Origin: JBKPNX01 sp046732855 | GTDB taxonomy: Bacteria > Pseudomonadota > Alphaproteobacteria > Geminicoccales > Geminicoccaceae | DNA length: 60,961 bases | Direction of reading: 5' to 3' | NCBI GenBank assembly: GCA_046732855.1 | Contig: JBKPNX010000025.1 | Span: 1 to 60,961, forward strand | The notes under the pieces: generated by a model | The model's input: only the letters and a program-made list of their open reading frames with translations | What the model was told of the DNA's origin: nothing | The model's database searches: none | Shown: piece after piece, positions 17,357-25,500 of the stretch | How positions within the stretch are numbered: position 1 is the first letter of the stretch | Layout of the letters: every line of letters begins with the position of its first letter | Made by a program: the position numbers and the translations under genes

Positions 17357-17360
17357 GTTC

Positions 17361-17398
17361 GCCTCCTTGAAATGTCGTGCAGCGGGATTGCTGCGCGA
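17361..17398 (-). promoter_or_regulatory. conserved 38-nt leader with hairpin and ribosome binding site, copy 1
   Basis: On the minus strand this 5' leader contains GCAGC-AATCCC-GCTGC, a 5-bp hairpin, then CATTTCAAGGAGGC carrying the Shine-Dalgarno of the downstream binding-protein gene. It matches 18793-18830 at 36 of 38 positions. The one loop difference (C versus G) leaves the stem intact, consistent with selection on structure. A translational control site is an inference. Confidence 0.6.
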
Positions 17399-17460
17399 GG
17401 CACGGTATGGCGCGGGCGCGGCCGGGGCGAGCCAGCGCAGCCCGGTCTTGGGGATCGGCA

Positions 17461-18786
17461 TCAGGCCTTGGTAATCTTCTCCAGCTCACCTTCGGCCCAG
17501 GCGATCGCGTCAGCGGGCGACTTGCCCTCCCTGGTCACCTTGGCGACGAGGGACGGGATCAGGTTGGCGTCGCGCATTTTCGCGGCCATGCTCGGCGGCG
17601 CCGGATAGCCGGTAACGATCAACTGCTCGTCGCCGCGGACCGGATAGTTGTAGATCGTGCCGGCCGGCGGCCCTTCCTTAAGCCAAACTTCGTGATCGAA
17701 GAACGACGCTTGTGGCGGCACGTCGTAGCCCTTTGACGCCCAGAGCAGCTTGTCGACCTGCTCTTTCTGCCCGAGGTGCAGCAGCAGGTCCTTTGCCGCC
17801 TGCTTGTTGTCTGCGAACGTCCAGATGCCCCACTGGCCGAGATTCAGACCGCGGTAGCGCCCACCTGGACCGCTTGGCACGTCGTGATGCCACACCTGTG
17901 CGGCCACCTCAGGGGCGTCCTTCTTGGCTACCGCCCAGGCGCTTGGCGCGTTGAAGATGCCCGCACCGTTGCCCGAGATCAGCCACTTGTTGTTGCCGCT
18001 GTTGTCCCATTCGTGGACGTCTTTCGGCATAAATTCGACCAGTTCTTTCATGTACTCGAGCGCGGCTTGCGTCCCGTCGGAGCGGACAGTGATCGTGCCG
18101 TCCGCGGCCATCATGCGCGAGCCGAAAGCGGCGAGCAGCGCTGCGAGCGACGTGCGGCTGTCGTTACAGGGGCTGATCGCGTTGCCGAACGGATGCCCGG
18201 TTGCATGGAGCTTACCGCAGGCCTGGAGGAAGACTTCATAGGTCCAACCCCGGACCAGAGCTTCGTCGCGAGAGCCAGCGGGGAACATGGCCTGAAGATC
18301 GACGCCGGCGTGCGTCTTCCAGAGATCCAATCGCGACGCCATCGGATGGCTCAGCGAATTCCGGCCGGTCGGGACTGCGAACCACAGACCTTCATGCTGG
18401 GCCATGTAGCGGGCATTGTCGCTGAACGGGCCGTATTGGTTTTCAAGGGCCTGGACGATGTCATCGAGAGGTTCGAGCAGCCCTGGCCGCTCAGCCGCAT
18501 AGTTCACTTCGACGAAGTCGTGACCCGTGCGCTCGCTCGCCTCCTTGGTCAGCGTCGGGTCGTAGTCGTCCTGAAAGTCGATCGTCACCTCGACATTGTT
18601 GGTCTTGCCCCAGGCCTCGACGATTTCGCGGAATGCTTCATTCTCGCGGGGCACCCAGTGGTCCCATGCCAGCATGGAGAGTCGGCCGGCGGAGTGTGCG
18701 GTCTTGACGTAGGGTGCCGCCAGCGCTGCCCCGGTGGCGATTGCGGTTGTCCGAAGGAAGTCGCGTCGGGTTGGTTCGGTAATCAT
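17461..18786 (-). CDS. extracellular solute-binding protein with Tat signal
   Basis: 441 residues. A twin-arginine signal (TRRDFLRTTAIATGAALAAP) heads the protein, suggesting export in folded form. The rest is a family 1 solute-binding protein: RLSMLAWDHWVPRENEAFREI, VTIDFQDDYDPTLTKEASE, WFAVPTGRNSLSHPM, GLNLGQWGIWTFADNKQAAKDLL (core GQWGIWTF). The ligand is unknown. Start ATG 18786 follows AAGGAGG. It is only weakly similar to the neighbouring binding protein, yet the two share a nearly identical leader. It is the first gene of the three-gene minus-strand block; no transport partners are encoded in the window. Confidence 0.85.
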   Translation of the reverse strand: MITEPTRRDFLRTTAIATGAALAAPYVKTAHSAGRLSMLAWDHWVPRENEAFREIVEAWGKTNNVEVTIDFQDDYDPTLTKEASERTGHDFVEVNYAAERPGLLEPLDDIVQALENQYGPFSDNARYMAQHEGLWFAVPTGRNSLSHPMASRLDLWKTHAGVDLQAMFPAGSRDEALVRGWTYEVFLQACGKLHATGHPFGNAISPCNDSRTSLAALLAAFGSRMMAADGTITVRSDGTQAALEYMKELVEFMPKDVHEWDNSGNNKWLISGNGAGIFNAPSAWAVAKKDAPEVAAQVWHHDVPSGPGGRYRGLNLGQWGIWTFADNKQAAKDLLLHLGQKEQVDKLLWASKGYDVPPQASFFDHEVWLKEGPPAGTIYNYPVRGDEQLIVTGYPAPPSMAAKMRDANLIPSLVAKVTREGKSPADAIAWAEGELEKITKA

Positions 18787-18792
18787 TCTTTG

Positions 18793-18830
18793 GCCTCCTT
18801 GAAATGGCGTGCAGCCGGATTGCTGCGCGA
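18793..18830 (-). promoter_or_regulatory. conserved 38-nt leader with hairpin and ribosome binding site, copy 2
   Basis: Second copy of the element at 17361-17398, with two differences in 38 bases. The stem GCAGC/GCTGC with loop AATCCG is kept and AAGGAGG sits 3' of it, directly before the Tat-type binding-protein gene. Confidence 0.6.
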
Positions 18831-19184
18831 AGGCGCTCTGTTGTTGCCAATTCGGGGGCGGCTGCTGACAATCCAGTCCCGGTTCAGCCGGGGGAAATCA
18901 TTCGGCCCGGCGTTGCACCAAACCACGCTGAAATCGCTTCAACGCCCGAACGCCTGTCAAGCCGAGGTGAACTCCACCCCCGCGGAGCGGATATTCGCGC
19001 CAAAGGACGGAAATGTAAAGTTGCGAGTCTCTGACGGTATGCTGACTTCCGGGTGAAGGTCCGGCTGGGGCTGCGCCGTCGTCCATCGCGGTATCCGGGC
19101 TGCGTGGCGCCTGCCCGGCCCGGTCGGAATGCGGCCAGTTTCGTGTCGGGACCTGATCGGAGCGAGCGAAGGGACGGCGGGGGC
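18831..19184. other. intergenic region upstream of the solute-binding genes
   Basis: About 350 bases without a supported gene. It contains the candidate promoter at 18991-19019 and the 3' flank of the broken GST-like gene. I see no protein pattern in the short open frames here. Confidence 0.4.
18991..19019 (-). promoter_or_regulatory. candidate sigma70 promoter for the solute-binding gene block
   Basis: Minus strand TTTACA (19019-19014), 17-base spacer, GAATAT (18996-18991). The region is locally AT-rich against a GC-rich background. It would give a transcript with a leader of about 200 bases that includes the conserved hairpin element. The -10 match is weak, so confidence is low. Confidence 0.3.
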
Positions 19185-19445
19185 CTACCAAGCCCTGGTC
19201 AGATCGCGTCCAGGTGCGCGGTCATGCGCGCAGTAGGCGGCAAGATTGGGAAAACCCTGCGCGTTCCGTTTCAGCCCGGTCTCGACGGGCACGTTGATCA
19301 GGGTGTCGAGGCAGCCGTAGAGGATCGCATGGATCGTGATCGGCCGCTCGCCGAAAAAGAAGGATCGCTCGCCAAGGCGACGGAGATCGCCTCGAGGTCG
19401 GCGCAACCCATGGCGTAAAGCTCGGCCTGGCTGCTGCAGCTGATC
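19185..19445 (-). pseudogene. broken glutathione S-transferase-like gene (C-terminal fragment with frameshift)
   Basis: Two minus-strand frames join into one protein tail. From about 19445 to 19377 one frame reads ALISCSSQAELYAMGC then ADLEAISVAL; from about 19375 to the TAG at 19185 another frame reads GERSFFFGERPITIHAILY, then GCLDTLINVPVETGLKR and NLAAYC. Joined, this is the C-terminal helical domain of a GST of the Faxc/metaxin-like group (FFFGERPTxxDA...YAFLDT...VPxETxLK pattern). One missing G near 19371-19377 explains the shift. The N-terminal thioredoxin half is absent; the atpF end lies where it would be. The gene is therefore a truncated, frameshifted relic, unless the shift is a sequencing error in a shorter gene. 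Confidence 0.6.
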
Positions 19446-19467
19446 AGCGCCGCTCCGGCGACGTGCG

Positions 19468-19941
19468 TCAGGCCAGCTTGCGGCCGATCTCCGCGATCGC
19501 ATCATCCAGCAGCGCGCGGGCGCGTTGCCCGTCGAGCTGATCGGCCAGGAGCCGCTCCGTGGTCCGGATCGCGAGCGTCGCCGCCTGCGTCCGCACCTCC
19601 TGGAGCGCCTGCGCTTCCTCGCGCTCGATCCGCTCCATCGCCTGCTCGGTCCGGCGTTGCAGCGCCGCCTCGAGCTCGCTCCGATGGCGTTCGGTCTGCC
19701 GCTGGGCCTCGGCCTCGGCCTGGGCGACGATCTTCTGCGCCTGATCCTCGCCCGCGGCCAGCTTGCGCTGGTGCTCGGCGAGCAGGCTCTGCGCCTCTTC
19801 GCGCAGCCGCTTGGCCGCATCCAGTTCGGCCCGGACCTTGGCGGCGTGGCCGTCGAGCGCACCGAACACGGTCCGGGTGAGCGGCTTGTAAACGATCGCG
19901 ATCAGGATCAGCAGGGCGACCAGCAGCAACAGCTCGAGCAT
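19468..19941 (-). CDS. atpF: ATP synthase F0 subunit b
   Basis: 157 residues: one N-terminal membrane helix (MLELLLLVALLILIAIVYKP) and then a long charged helix (AAKRLREEAQSLLAEHQRKL, and so on) forming the peripheral stalk that holds the F1 head to subunit a. The start ATG at 19941 shares one base with the stop of the b' gene (TAATG), so translation is coupled. In this F0 operon b is the last gene, as in other alphaproteobacteria, where F1 genes are elsewhere. Confidence 0.92.
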   Translation of the reverse strand: MLELLLLVALLILIAIVYKPLTRTVFGALDGHAAKVRAELDAAKRLREEAQSLLAEHQRKLAAGEDQAQKIVAQAEAEAQRQTERHRSELEAALQRRTEQAMERIEREEAQALQEVRTQAATLAIRTTERLLADQLDGQRARALLDDAIAEIGRKLA

Positions 19942-20432
19942 TACGCCGCCTCCTGGCGCACCGTGCGCAGCGCCCGCCGCGCCACCTCCGCAGACACCTC
20001 GATGCCCGCCAATCTGGCGGCCGCGGCGCGCGCCACATCGATCGCCGCATCCTCCAGCTCGGCGAGCGCCCGATCCCGGGCCGCGGCGATCCGCGCTTCG
20101 GCTTCCGCCAGTTGACCAGCCAGCTGGTGATCGAGCTCGGCTTGACGCGCGGCCGCCTGAGCCTGCAGCCGGCTCTGGGCCTCGGCAAGCACTCCTTGCG
20201 CCCGGTCCTGGGCCTTCGCCATGGCCGCTTCGTATGAGGCCAGCGCCGTTTCGGCTTCGCGACGGAGCCGCTGCGCCTGATCGAGATCGGCCGCGATCCG
20301 ATCCTGACGGGCTTCCAGGGTCTCGCTGATCCGCGGCAGCGCCCGCCGACTGAGCAGGTAATAGAGGACGGTGAAGCAGATGATCAGCCAGAAGATCTGA
20401 CTGGAAAAAGTCGACACGTCCAGCTGTGGCAT
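19941..20432 (-). CDS. atpG: ATP synthase F0 subunit b'
   Basis: 163 residues. It begins MPQLDVSTFSSQIFWLIICF, with a membrane helix and the conserved LSRRALPRISETLEARQDRI junction of b' subunits, followed by a long amphipathic helix rich in Ala, Glu and Arg. A separate b' paired with b forms a heterodimeric stalk, typical of alphaproteobacteria and phototrophs. It is coupled to atpF by a one-base overlap and follows atpE after 65 bases. The symbol atpG is used for b' in some genomes (atpF' in others). Confidence 0.92.
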   Translation of the reverse strand: MPQLDVSTFSSQIFWLIICFTVLYYLLSRRALPRISETLEARQDRIAADLDQAQRLRREAETALASYEAAMAKAQDRAQGVLAEAQSRLQAQAAARQAELDHQLAGQLAEAEARIAAARDRALAELEDAAIDVARAAAARLAGIEVSAEVARRALRTVRQEAA

Positions 20433-20497
20433 GGCTCGCGCTCCTCACCCCGCCCGGCTGCGCGGCGGAACCCGATCCGCGCGCCGGCCGGGCCGCC

Positions 20498-20722
20498 TCA
20501 GCCGAACAGCACCATGAACGCGACCAGCAGCGCGAACAGGCCGATCGCCTCGACCAGCGCGAAGCCGATCCACATCAGACCTGCGACCCGGTTCTGAATC
20601 GACGGATTGCGCCCGATGGTCGCGATCGTGGTCGCGAACACATTGCCGATACCAACGCCGACTCCGGCCAAGCCGATCGCCGCGAGGCCCGCGCCGATCA
20701 TCTTGGCAGCTTCGATTTCCAT
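20498..20722 (-). CDS. atpE: ATP synthase F0 subunit c
   Basis: 74 residues forming a two-helix hairpin: AAKMIGAGLAAIGLAGVGVG, the polar loop GRNPSIQNR, then WIGFALVEAIGLFALLVAFM. The proton-carrying carboxylate is E58 in the second helix. The loop and length match alphaproteobacterial c subunits of proton-driven enzymes; the extra polar residues of sodium-binding c rings are not seen. GAGGAGCATCTC-type sequence just upstream of ATG 20722 serves as the ribosome binding site. Confidence 0.95.
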   Translation of the reverse strand: MEIEAAKMIGAGLAAIGLAGVGVGIGNVFATTIATIGRNPSIQNRVAGLMWIGFALVEAIGLFALLVAFMVLFG

Positions 20723-20775
20723 TGAGATGCTCCTCTTGTCACAACCAAGGTTGGGGCTGCCGTGCTGCGCACGGT

Positions 20776-21513
20776 TCAGTGGAGGTGGATGGAATCGTGC
20801 AGATAGATGCAGGTCAGGACGGTGAACACGTACGCCTGCAGGAACGCGATCGCCAGCTCCAGGCCGCTCAAGCCCACCGTGAGGGCGAGCGGCGCGATCG
20901 CCGGGACCAGATAGAAGGCACTGAGCCCGATGATGAAGCCGGCAAAGGTCTTCAGCATGATGTGACCGGCCATCATGTTGACGAACAGACGCACCGACAG
21001 GCTGATCGGCCGAATCAGGTACGACAGCACCTCGATCGGCACGAGGAGCGGCATGACGTAGATCGGGCAGCCGCTGGGCGCGAAGAAGCTGAAGAAATGC
21101 CAGCCGTGCCGGACGATGCCAATGATCGTGACCGCGGTCACCACGAAAATCGCCATGGTGAAGGTGACGACAATATGGCTGGTGTAGGTGAAGCTGCCAG
21201 GAACCATGCCGAGCAGATTGCCGAACAGAATGAACATGAACAGAGTGAAAATGAAGGGGAAGTAACGCCGGCCCTCCTTGCCGACGGTGCTGCCGATCAT
21301 ATTGCCGATGAACTCGTAGCTCAGCTCGACCAGCGACTGCAGGCGGCCCGGCACCATGCTGGCGTGACGCGACCCGAGCATCACGAGCGCGTACACCAGC
21401 GCCACGGCAATCGCCATCCAGAGCGCCGAATTGGTGAAGGAGATATCAAGTCCGCCGATCGAGATTGGCACGATGCGATGGATCTCGAACTGCTCGAGCG
21501 GATGATGCTCCAA
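20776..21513 (-). CDS. atpB: ATP synthase F0 subunit a
   Basis: 245 residues, polytopic. The essential arginine lies in LSVRLFVNMMAGHIMLK, and the other half-channel residues in LELAIAFLQAYVFTVLTCIYL near the C-terminus. The N-terminal MEHHPLEQFEIHRIVPI is the usual alphaproteobacterial opening. With the c ring it makes the proton path. It is preceded by the atpI gene (69 bases) and followed by atpE (53 bases), one transcription unit. Confidence 0.95.
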   Translation of the reverse strand: MEHHPLEQFEIHRIVPISIGGLDISFTNSALWMAIAVALVYALVMLGSRHASMVPGRLQSLVELSYEFIGNMIGSTVGKEGRRYFPFIFTLFMFILFGNLLGMVPGSFTYTSHIVVTFTMAIFVVTAVTIIGIVRHGWHFFSFFAPSGCPIYVMPLLVPIEVLSYLIRPISLSVRLFVNMMAGHIMLKTFAGFIIGLSAFYLVPAIAPLALTVGLSGLELAIAFLQAYVFTVLTCIYLHDSIHLH

Positions 21514-21582
21514 GGCGCCCCTCGCCCACCTGTTCGTGCCTGACGCCGGCAGCGCTCATTCGCGCCGCGGGCGCCCTGGGAA

Positions 21583-21906
21583 TCACCCGTTCTTCGGTTC
21601 CTCCGGCACATCGCTGATCCTGCGGATGTACCGGTAGGCGTTCAACATTCCTGCCGCCGCCCCCAGAAAGAAGAAGAGCAGGAACAGGACTGGCCAAGTC
21701 TCGAACCACCGATCCAGCCAGTAGCCGATCAAAGCTCCCCCGATGACCCCCGCCACCAGCTCGACTCCGACCTGCACGCCGGCCCCGCCGACCGAGACCT
21801 TGCGGCCCGCCATCGCCTCGTCAACCTGAGGCTGCGCGCTTTGGCGCAGGCGACGCAGACGATCGTCGAAGTCCTTGAAGTTAGGGGATTCCTCCTGGCG
21901 CGCCAT
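21583..21906 (-). CDS. atpI: AtpI/AtpZ-type F0 assembly protein
   Basis: 107 residues from ATG 21906. A hydrophilic N-terminus (ARQEESPNFKDFDDRLRRL) is followed by two membrane helices: VELVAGVIGGALIGYWLDRW and PVLFLLFFFLGAAAGMLNAY. The GxxxGYWLDxxF motif is typical of AtpI/AtpZ, which helps c-ring assembly or Mg/Ca homeostasis. An upstream in-frame start at 21963 adds residues unlike the family. First gene of the F0 operon. Confidence 0.85.
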   Translation of the reverse strand: MARQEESPNFKDFDDRLRRLRQSAQPQVDEAMAGRKVSVGGAGVQVGVELVAGVIGGALIGYWLDRWFETWPVLFLLFFFLGAAAGMLNAYRYIRRISDVPEEPKNG

Positions 21907-22156
21907 CGGGCTCTCGCAGCCGCACGGCCGGCGACCCACGCGCGCCCGCCGCGGCGCGGTCACAATAGGTCGCTTCCCGCACCTGTCAAGCTGCGCCCGA
22001 GCGGCAGGACCGCGGCGGGCAGCGGCCGCCCGACTTTGGTCTTGACGTGGAGTAACTGCGGCCCGCCCCGGTCTTTGGCGCGGGCCGGCGAGATTGTCGC
22101 GCTGCCTGAAAAGCCGGCGACCCGGGCCGACCGGGTCGCCTGGATAGACCGGTTGA

Positions 22157-22432
22157 CTATCGGGTCGCCCCGGCGCGCTGACCGCGCGTCCTGGCGATTT
22201 CGCTTTCCGCCTGCAGCCAGTGCGCCTGATCGCGCCCTGCCGGGCGACCTTCGTTCTCCCAGAGCTGGTAGGCCCGGCGCTGGATGTAATCGTGCATCTC
22301 GTCGATGCGTCGTTGGGCCGCCGCCGGCTTTCCGGCGGCAGTCTTGGTCGCCGCCGCCTTCGCCTTTGGCGCAGCCGCTGCCGCGGCCTTCGGCTTGGCC
22401 GCAGCGGATCTGGCAGTTCTCCTGTCGAGCAT
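22157..22432 (-). CDS. small DUF2934 protein with Ala/Lys-rich N-terminus
   Basis: 91 residues from ATG 22432, preceded by GGAAGGAG. The C-terminal half has the DUF2934 pattern: RRIDEMHDYIQRRAYQLWE, NEGRPAGRDQAHWLQAE. The N-terminal 40 residues are an Ala/Lys/Pro tract (SAAAKPKAAAAAAPKAKAAA), like histone H1-type or polymer-binding tails. The domain is common in soil and rhizobial alphaproteobacteria with unknown function. The basic tail suggests nucleic-acid contact, which is inference. It sits between smc and the F0 operon on the same strand. Confidence 0.8.
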   Translation of the reverse strand: MLDRRTARSAAAKPKAAAAAAPKAKAAATKTAAGKPAAAQRRIDEMHDYIQRRAYQLWENEGRPAGRDQAHWLQAESEIARTRGQRAGATR

Positions 22433-22556
22433 GCTCACTCCTTCCCGCACCCGAGCTTTGGCGCGCAGCCAAGCCGGGCAATCAGCTCGTGCTGCCTCCG
22501 TCTAGCTGCGGGGTCTAAACGAATGGTGAGTGTGGGCGCGAGGGGGCGCTGCTTCG

Positions 22557-25500
22557 TCACGCGATAGCACGAAGCTCCACGGCACGCTCGAGATCGACCG
22601 ACACGAGCTGGGAGAGGCCCCGCTCGGCCATGGTCACCCCATACAGTCGGTGCATTCGCGCCATGGTCAGCGGGTGATGGGTGACGACGAGGAAACGGGT
22701 GTCGGTCGCGCGGGACAATTCATCCAGCAGCGCGATCAGCCGCTCGACGTTGGCGTCATCCAGCGGGGCATCGACCTCGTCGAGCACGCACAGCGGCGAA
22801 GGCCGCGTGAGGAACACGGCAAAGACCAGAGCGAGCGCGGTGAGGGCCTTCTCGCCGCCGGACAGCAGCGACAGCGATTGCAGTTTCTTGCCTGGCGGGC
22901 TGGCGGCGAGCTCGAGACCGGCGGCGAGCGGATCCTCCAGATCGGTCAGGGACAGCCGGGCGCGACCGCCGCCGAACAACCGGACGAACAGCGCTTCAAA
23001 ATGCTCCTCCACCTTGGCGAAGGCGGCGCGCAAACGATCGCGTCCTTCCCGATTGAGCGTTGCGATGGCCCGCCGCAGGCGCTCGATCGCGCCGGCGAGC
23101 TCAGCCTGCTCGGCTTCGAGATCCTGGATCCGGAGCGCCAGCTCGGCGGCCTCGTCGATCGCGCGCAGATTGACCGGGCCGAGCCGTTCGCGCGCCAGAC
23201 CGAGCCGGGCCAGCTCGGCCTCGAGCTCGGCAAGGCGTTCGGGGTTCACCGGCTCTTCCTCGCCCGCGCTCACCGGCTTTTCCTCGCCCGCGCCCGGGAG
23301 GGGCGCGAGACGTGCCCGTACCGCGGCTTCGGCCTGGGCGTGCTCGGCCTGGGCACGCTCCAGGCGCGCTTCCAGGCGCGCCCCGCTCTCCCTGGATTCG
23401 ACCCGATCGGTCTCGGCGCCGTCCAGCTGCGCCTGAGCCTCGGCCACGGCGGCCTCGGCTACCGCGAGCTCCGCGCCGAGCTGACGACGCTCACGCTCGA
23501 CCTGGGCAAGCTGAGTCTCCAGCTCCGCGCGGTGTCGCTCGAGTTCGACCGGCGCGCTCGTCACGGCGGACAGATCCCGCGCCAGCTCGGAACGGCGCCG
23601 GGCCAGCTCGGCAAGACGCGCCTCGCTCGACCTCGCGCGCTGCGCCCACAGCTCGAGCTCCGCCGCCAAGCTGCTGGCGCGGAGCGCGGCAGCGGCCAGG
23701 GCGTCCCGGGCGCGGGAGTGCTCCATCGCGGCCGCGGCATTATCCCGCCGGGCGGCTGCAGCCGTCCGTTCCGCCGCCTCGAGCCGGGCGCGCGCGGCGC
23801 CAAGCTCATTCTCGGCCGTCTGCGCTGCGCGCTGCGCCATGGCTTCATCGCGATCGAGCTCGGCGCGCTGGTCGGCGAGGCGCGCGCGCTGCGCCTCCAG
23901 CTGGACTCGCTGCAGCTCCTGTTCGCGCGCCGAGGCGGCCAGCTGACGTTCGGCTTCGCGCCGACGCTCCAGCTCGGCGCGTGCCTGCGCCAAGCCTTCT
24001 CGGGCGGCGATCAGCGCGCGCTGCGCCTCCTCATAAGCTTCCTTCGCTTCGCGCTCGCGTCCGGCGCAGTGTTCGCGCCGGTTCTCGGCCTCGCGGACGG
24101 CATCGCGCAATCCCGCCAGATCGCCCGCAGGTTCGGTCTGGGCGATCTCCTCAATCTGCGCCACCAGGACCGCGGCTGCGCTCCCGAGCTCGCGCTGCTC
24201 TACCTCGATGGCGGCGCGCTCCTGGGCAAGCGTGGCCAACTCTCTCGACAGCGCGGCATCATCAGCCCGCGTGTCGAGGGCGGCCGAGCGGGCGGTCTCG
24301 AACCCGCGCCGCATCGCCGCGCAGGCAGCCTCCGCGTCGCGTTGCGCCTGCCGTGCGGCATCGGCCGCAACGCTCGCCGCGCCGAGGTCGCGTTCGGCAT
24401 CGAGCAGCCGGCTCTGCGCCGCCGTCGCGTCGCGCTGCACCTCGACGAGTCGGGAGCGCTGCTGCAGCCGGGCCGCGGCGCTGCGCCCGGAGTCGGGTCG
24501 GCGCACGAACCCGTCCCAGCGCCACAGGCCGCCGTCGGGACTGACCAGCCGCTGTCCCTGGCGCAGCTGGCCGAGCAGCCGGTCCGCATCGGCGGCCTCG
24601 ACCACGCCAACCTGAGCAAGGCGGCGGCTCAAGGCCGCCGGCGCATCGACCAGGGCCGCGAGCGGCCGACAGCCGGGCGGCAGATCAGAAGACTCCGAAA
24701 CGCCGGTCGATGCCTCGCGCCAATGGCTCGGGGCCGTGGTCTCCAGGCTGCCGAGCAGATCGTCGCCGAGCGCGGCAGCGAGCGCCTGGGCGGCGCCGTC
24801 GGCAATTTTGATCAGGTCGATCACGCAGGTGGCGTCCGAGCCGGGTCCGGCGAGCTGCGCAAGTGCGCTCGCCTCCGCCTCGAGGCGCTGCAACGCGCCC
24901 CGCGCCAGCTGCTCGATCCGCTGCGCCTCAGCCAAGGCGGTCTCGGCCTCACTCGCCCGGCCGCGCGCCCGTTCCAGCATCGTTTCCGCTTCGCGCAACT
25001 TGCGCTCCGCGGCTTGCAAGGCGCTCTCGCGCGCAGCCAACTCCAGCTCGCCGCGACGGCGCATCCGGTCGTCGAGCCCGGCAGTCAGCTCGGTCAGGCG
25101 CGCGCTCAGCCGCGCCTGGCGCTGCTCGATGTCGTCACTGCGCACCAGGAGCGTATCGCGGCGCTGGCCTGCCTGCCGCTCGGCCTCTTCGGCGGCGCGC
25201 AACCGTTCGAGATGCTGCCCGAGCTGCACGACCGCCGCTTCGAGCTCGTCGCGGGCGGCCTCTCGCTCGCGCGCGGCCCGATCCGATACCCCTTCGGCAG
25301 CGTGCACCGCCGCTTCGGCAGCGCGCACCGCCACATCTGTCGGCTCGCCCGCCGGGCTGCCCTGCTCAGGCGGCGCACTTTCGGCCAACGCGGCGAGTTC
25401 CCGCTCCGTTTCCTGCTCCGCCGCGGCAAGCGCACGTTGCCCTTCGGCCGATCTGACCAGGCGGTCTTGAAGCTGCCGCGCCGCCGCCTGGAGCTCGGCC

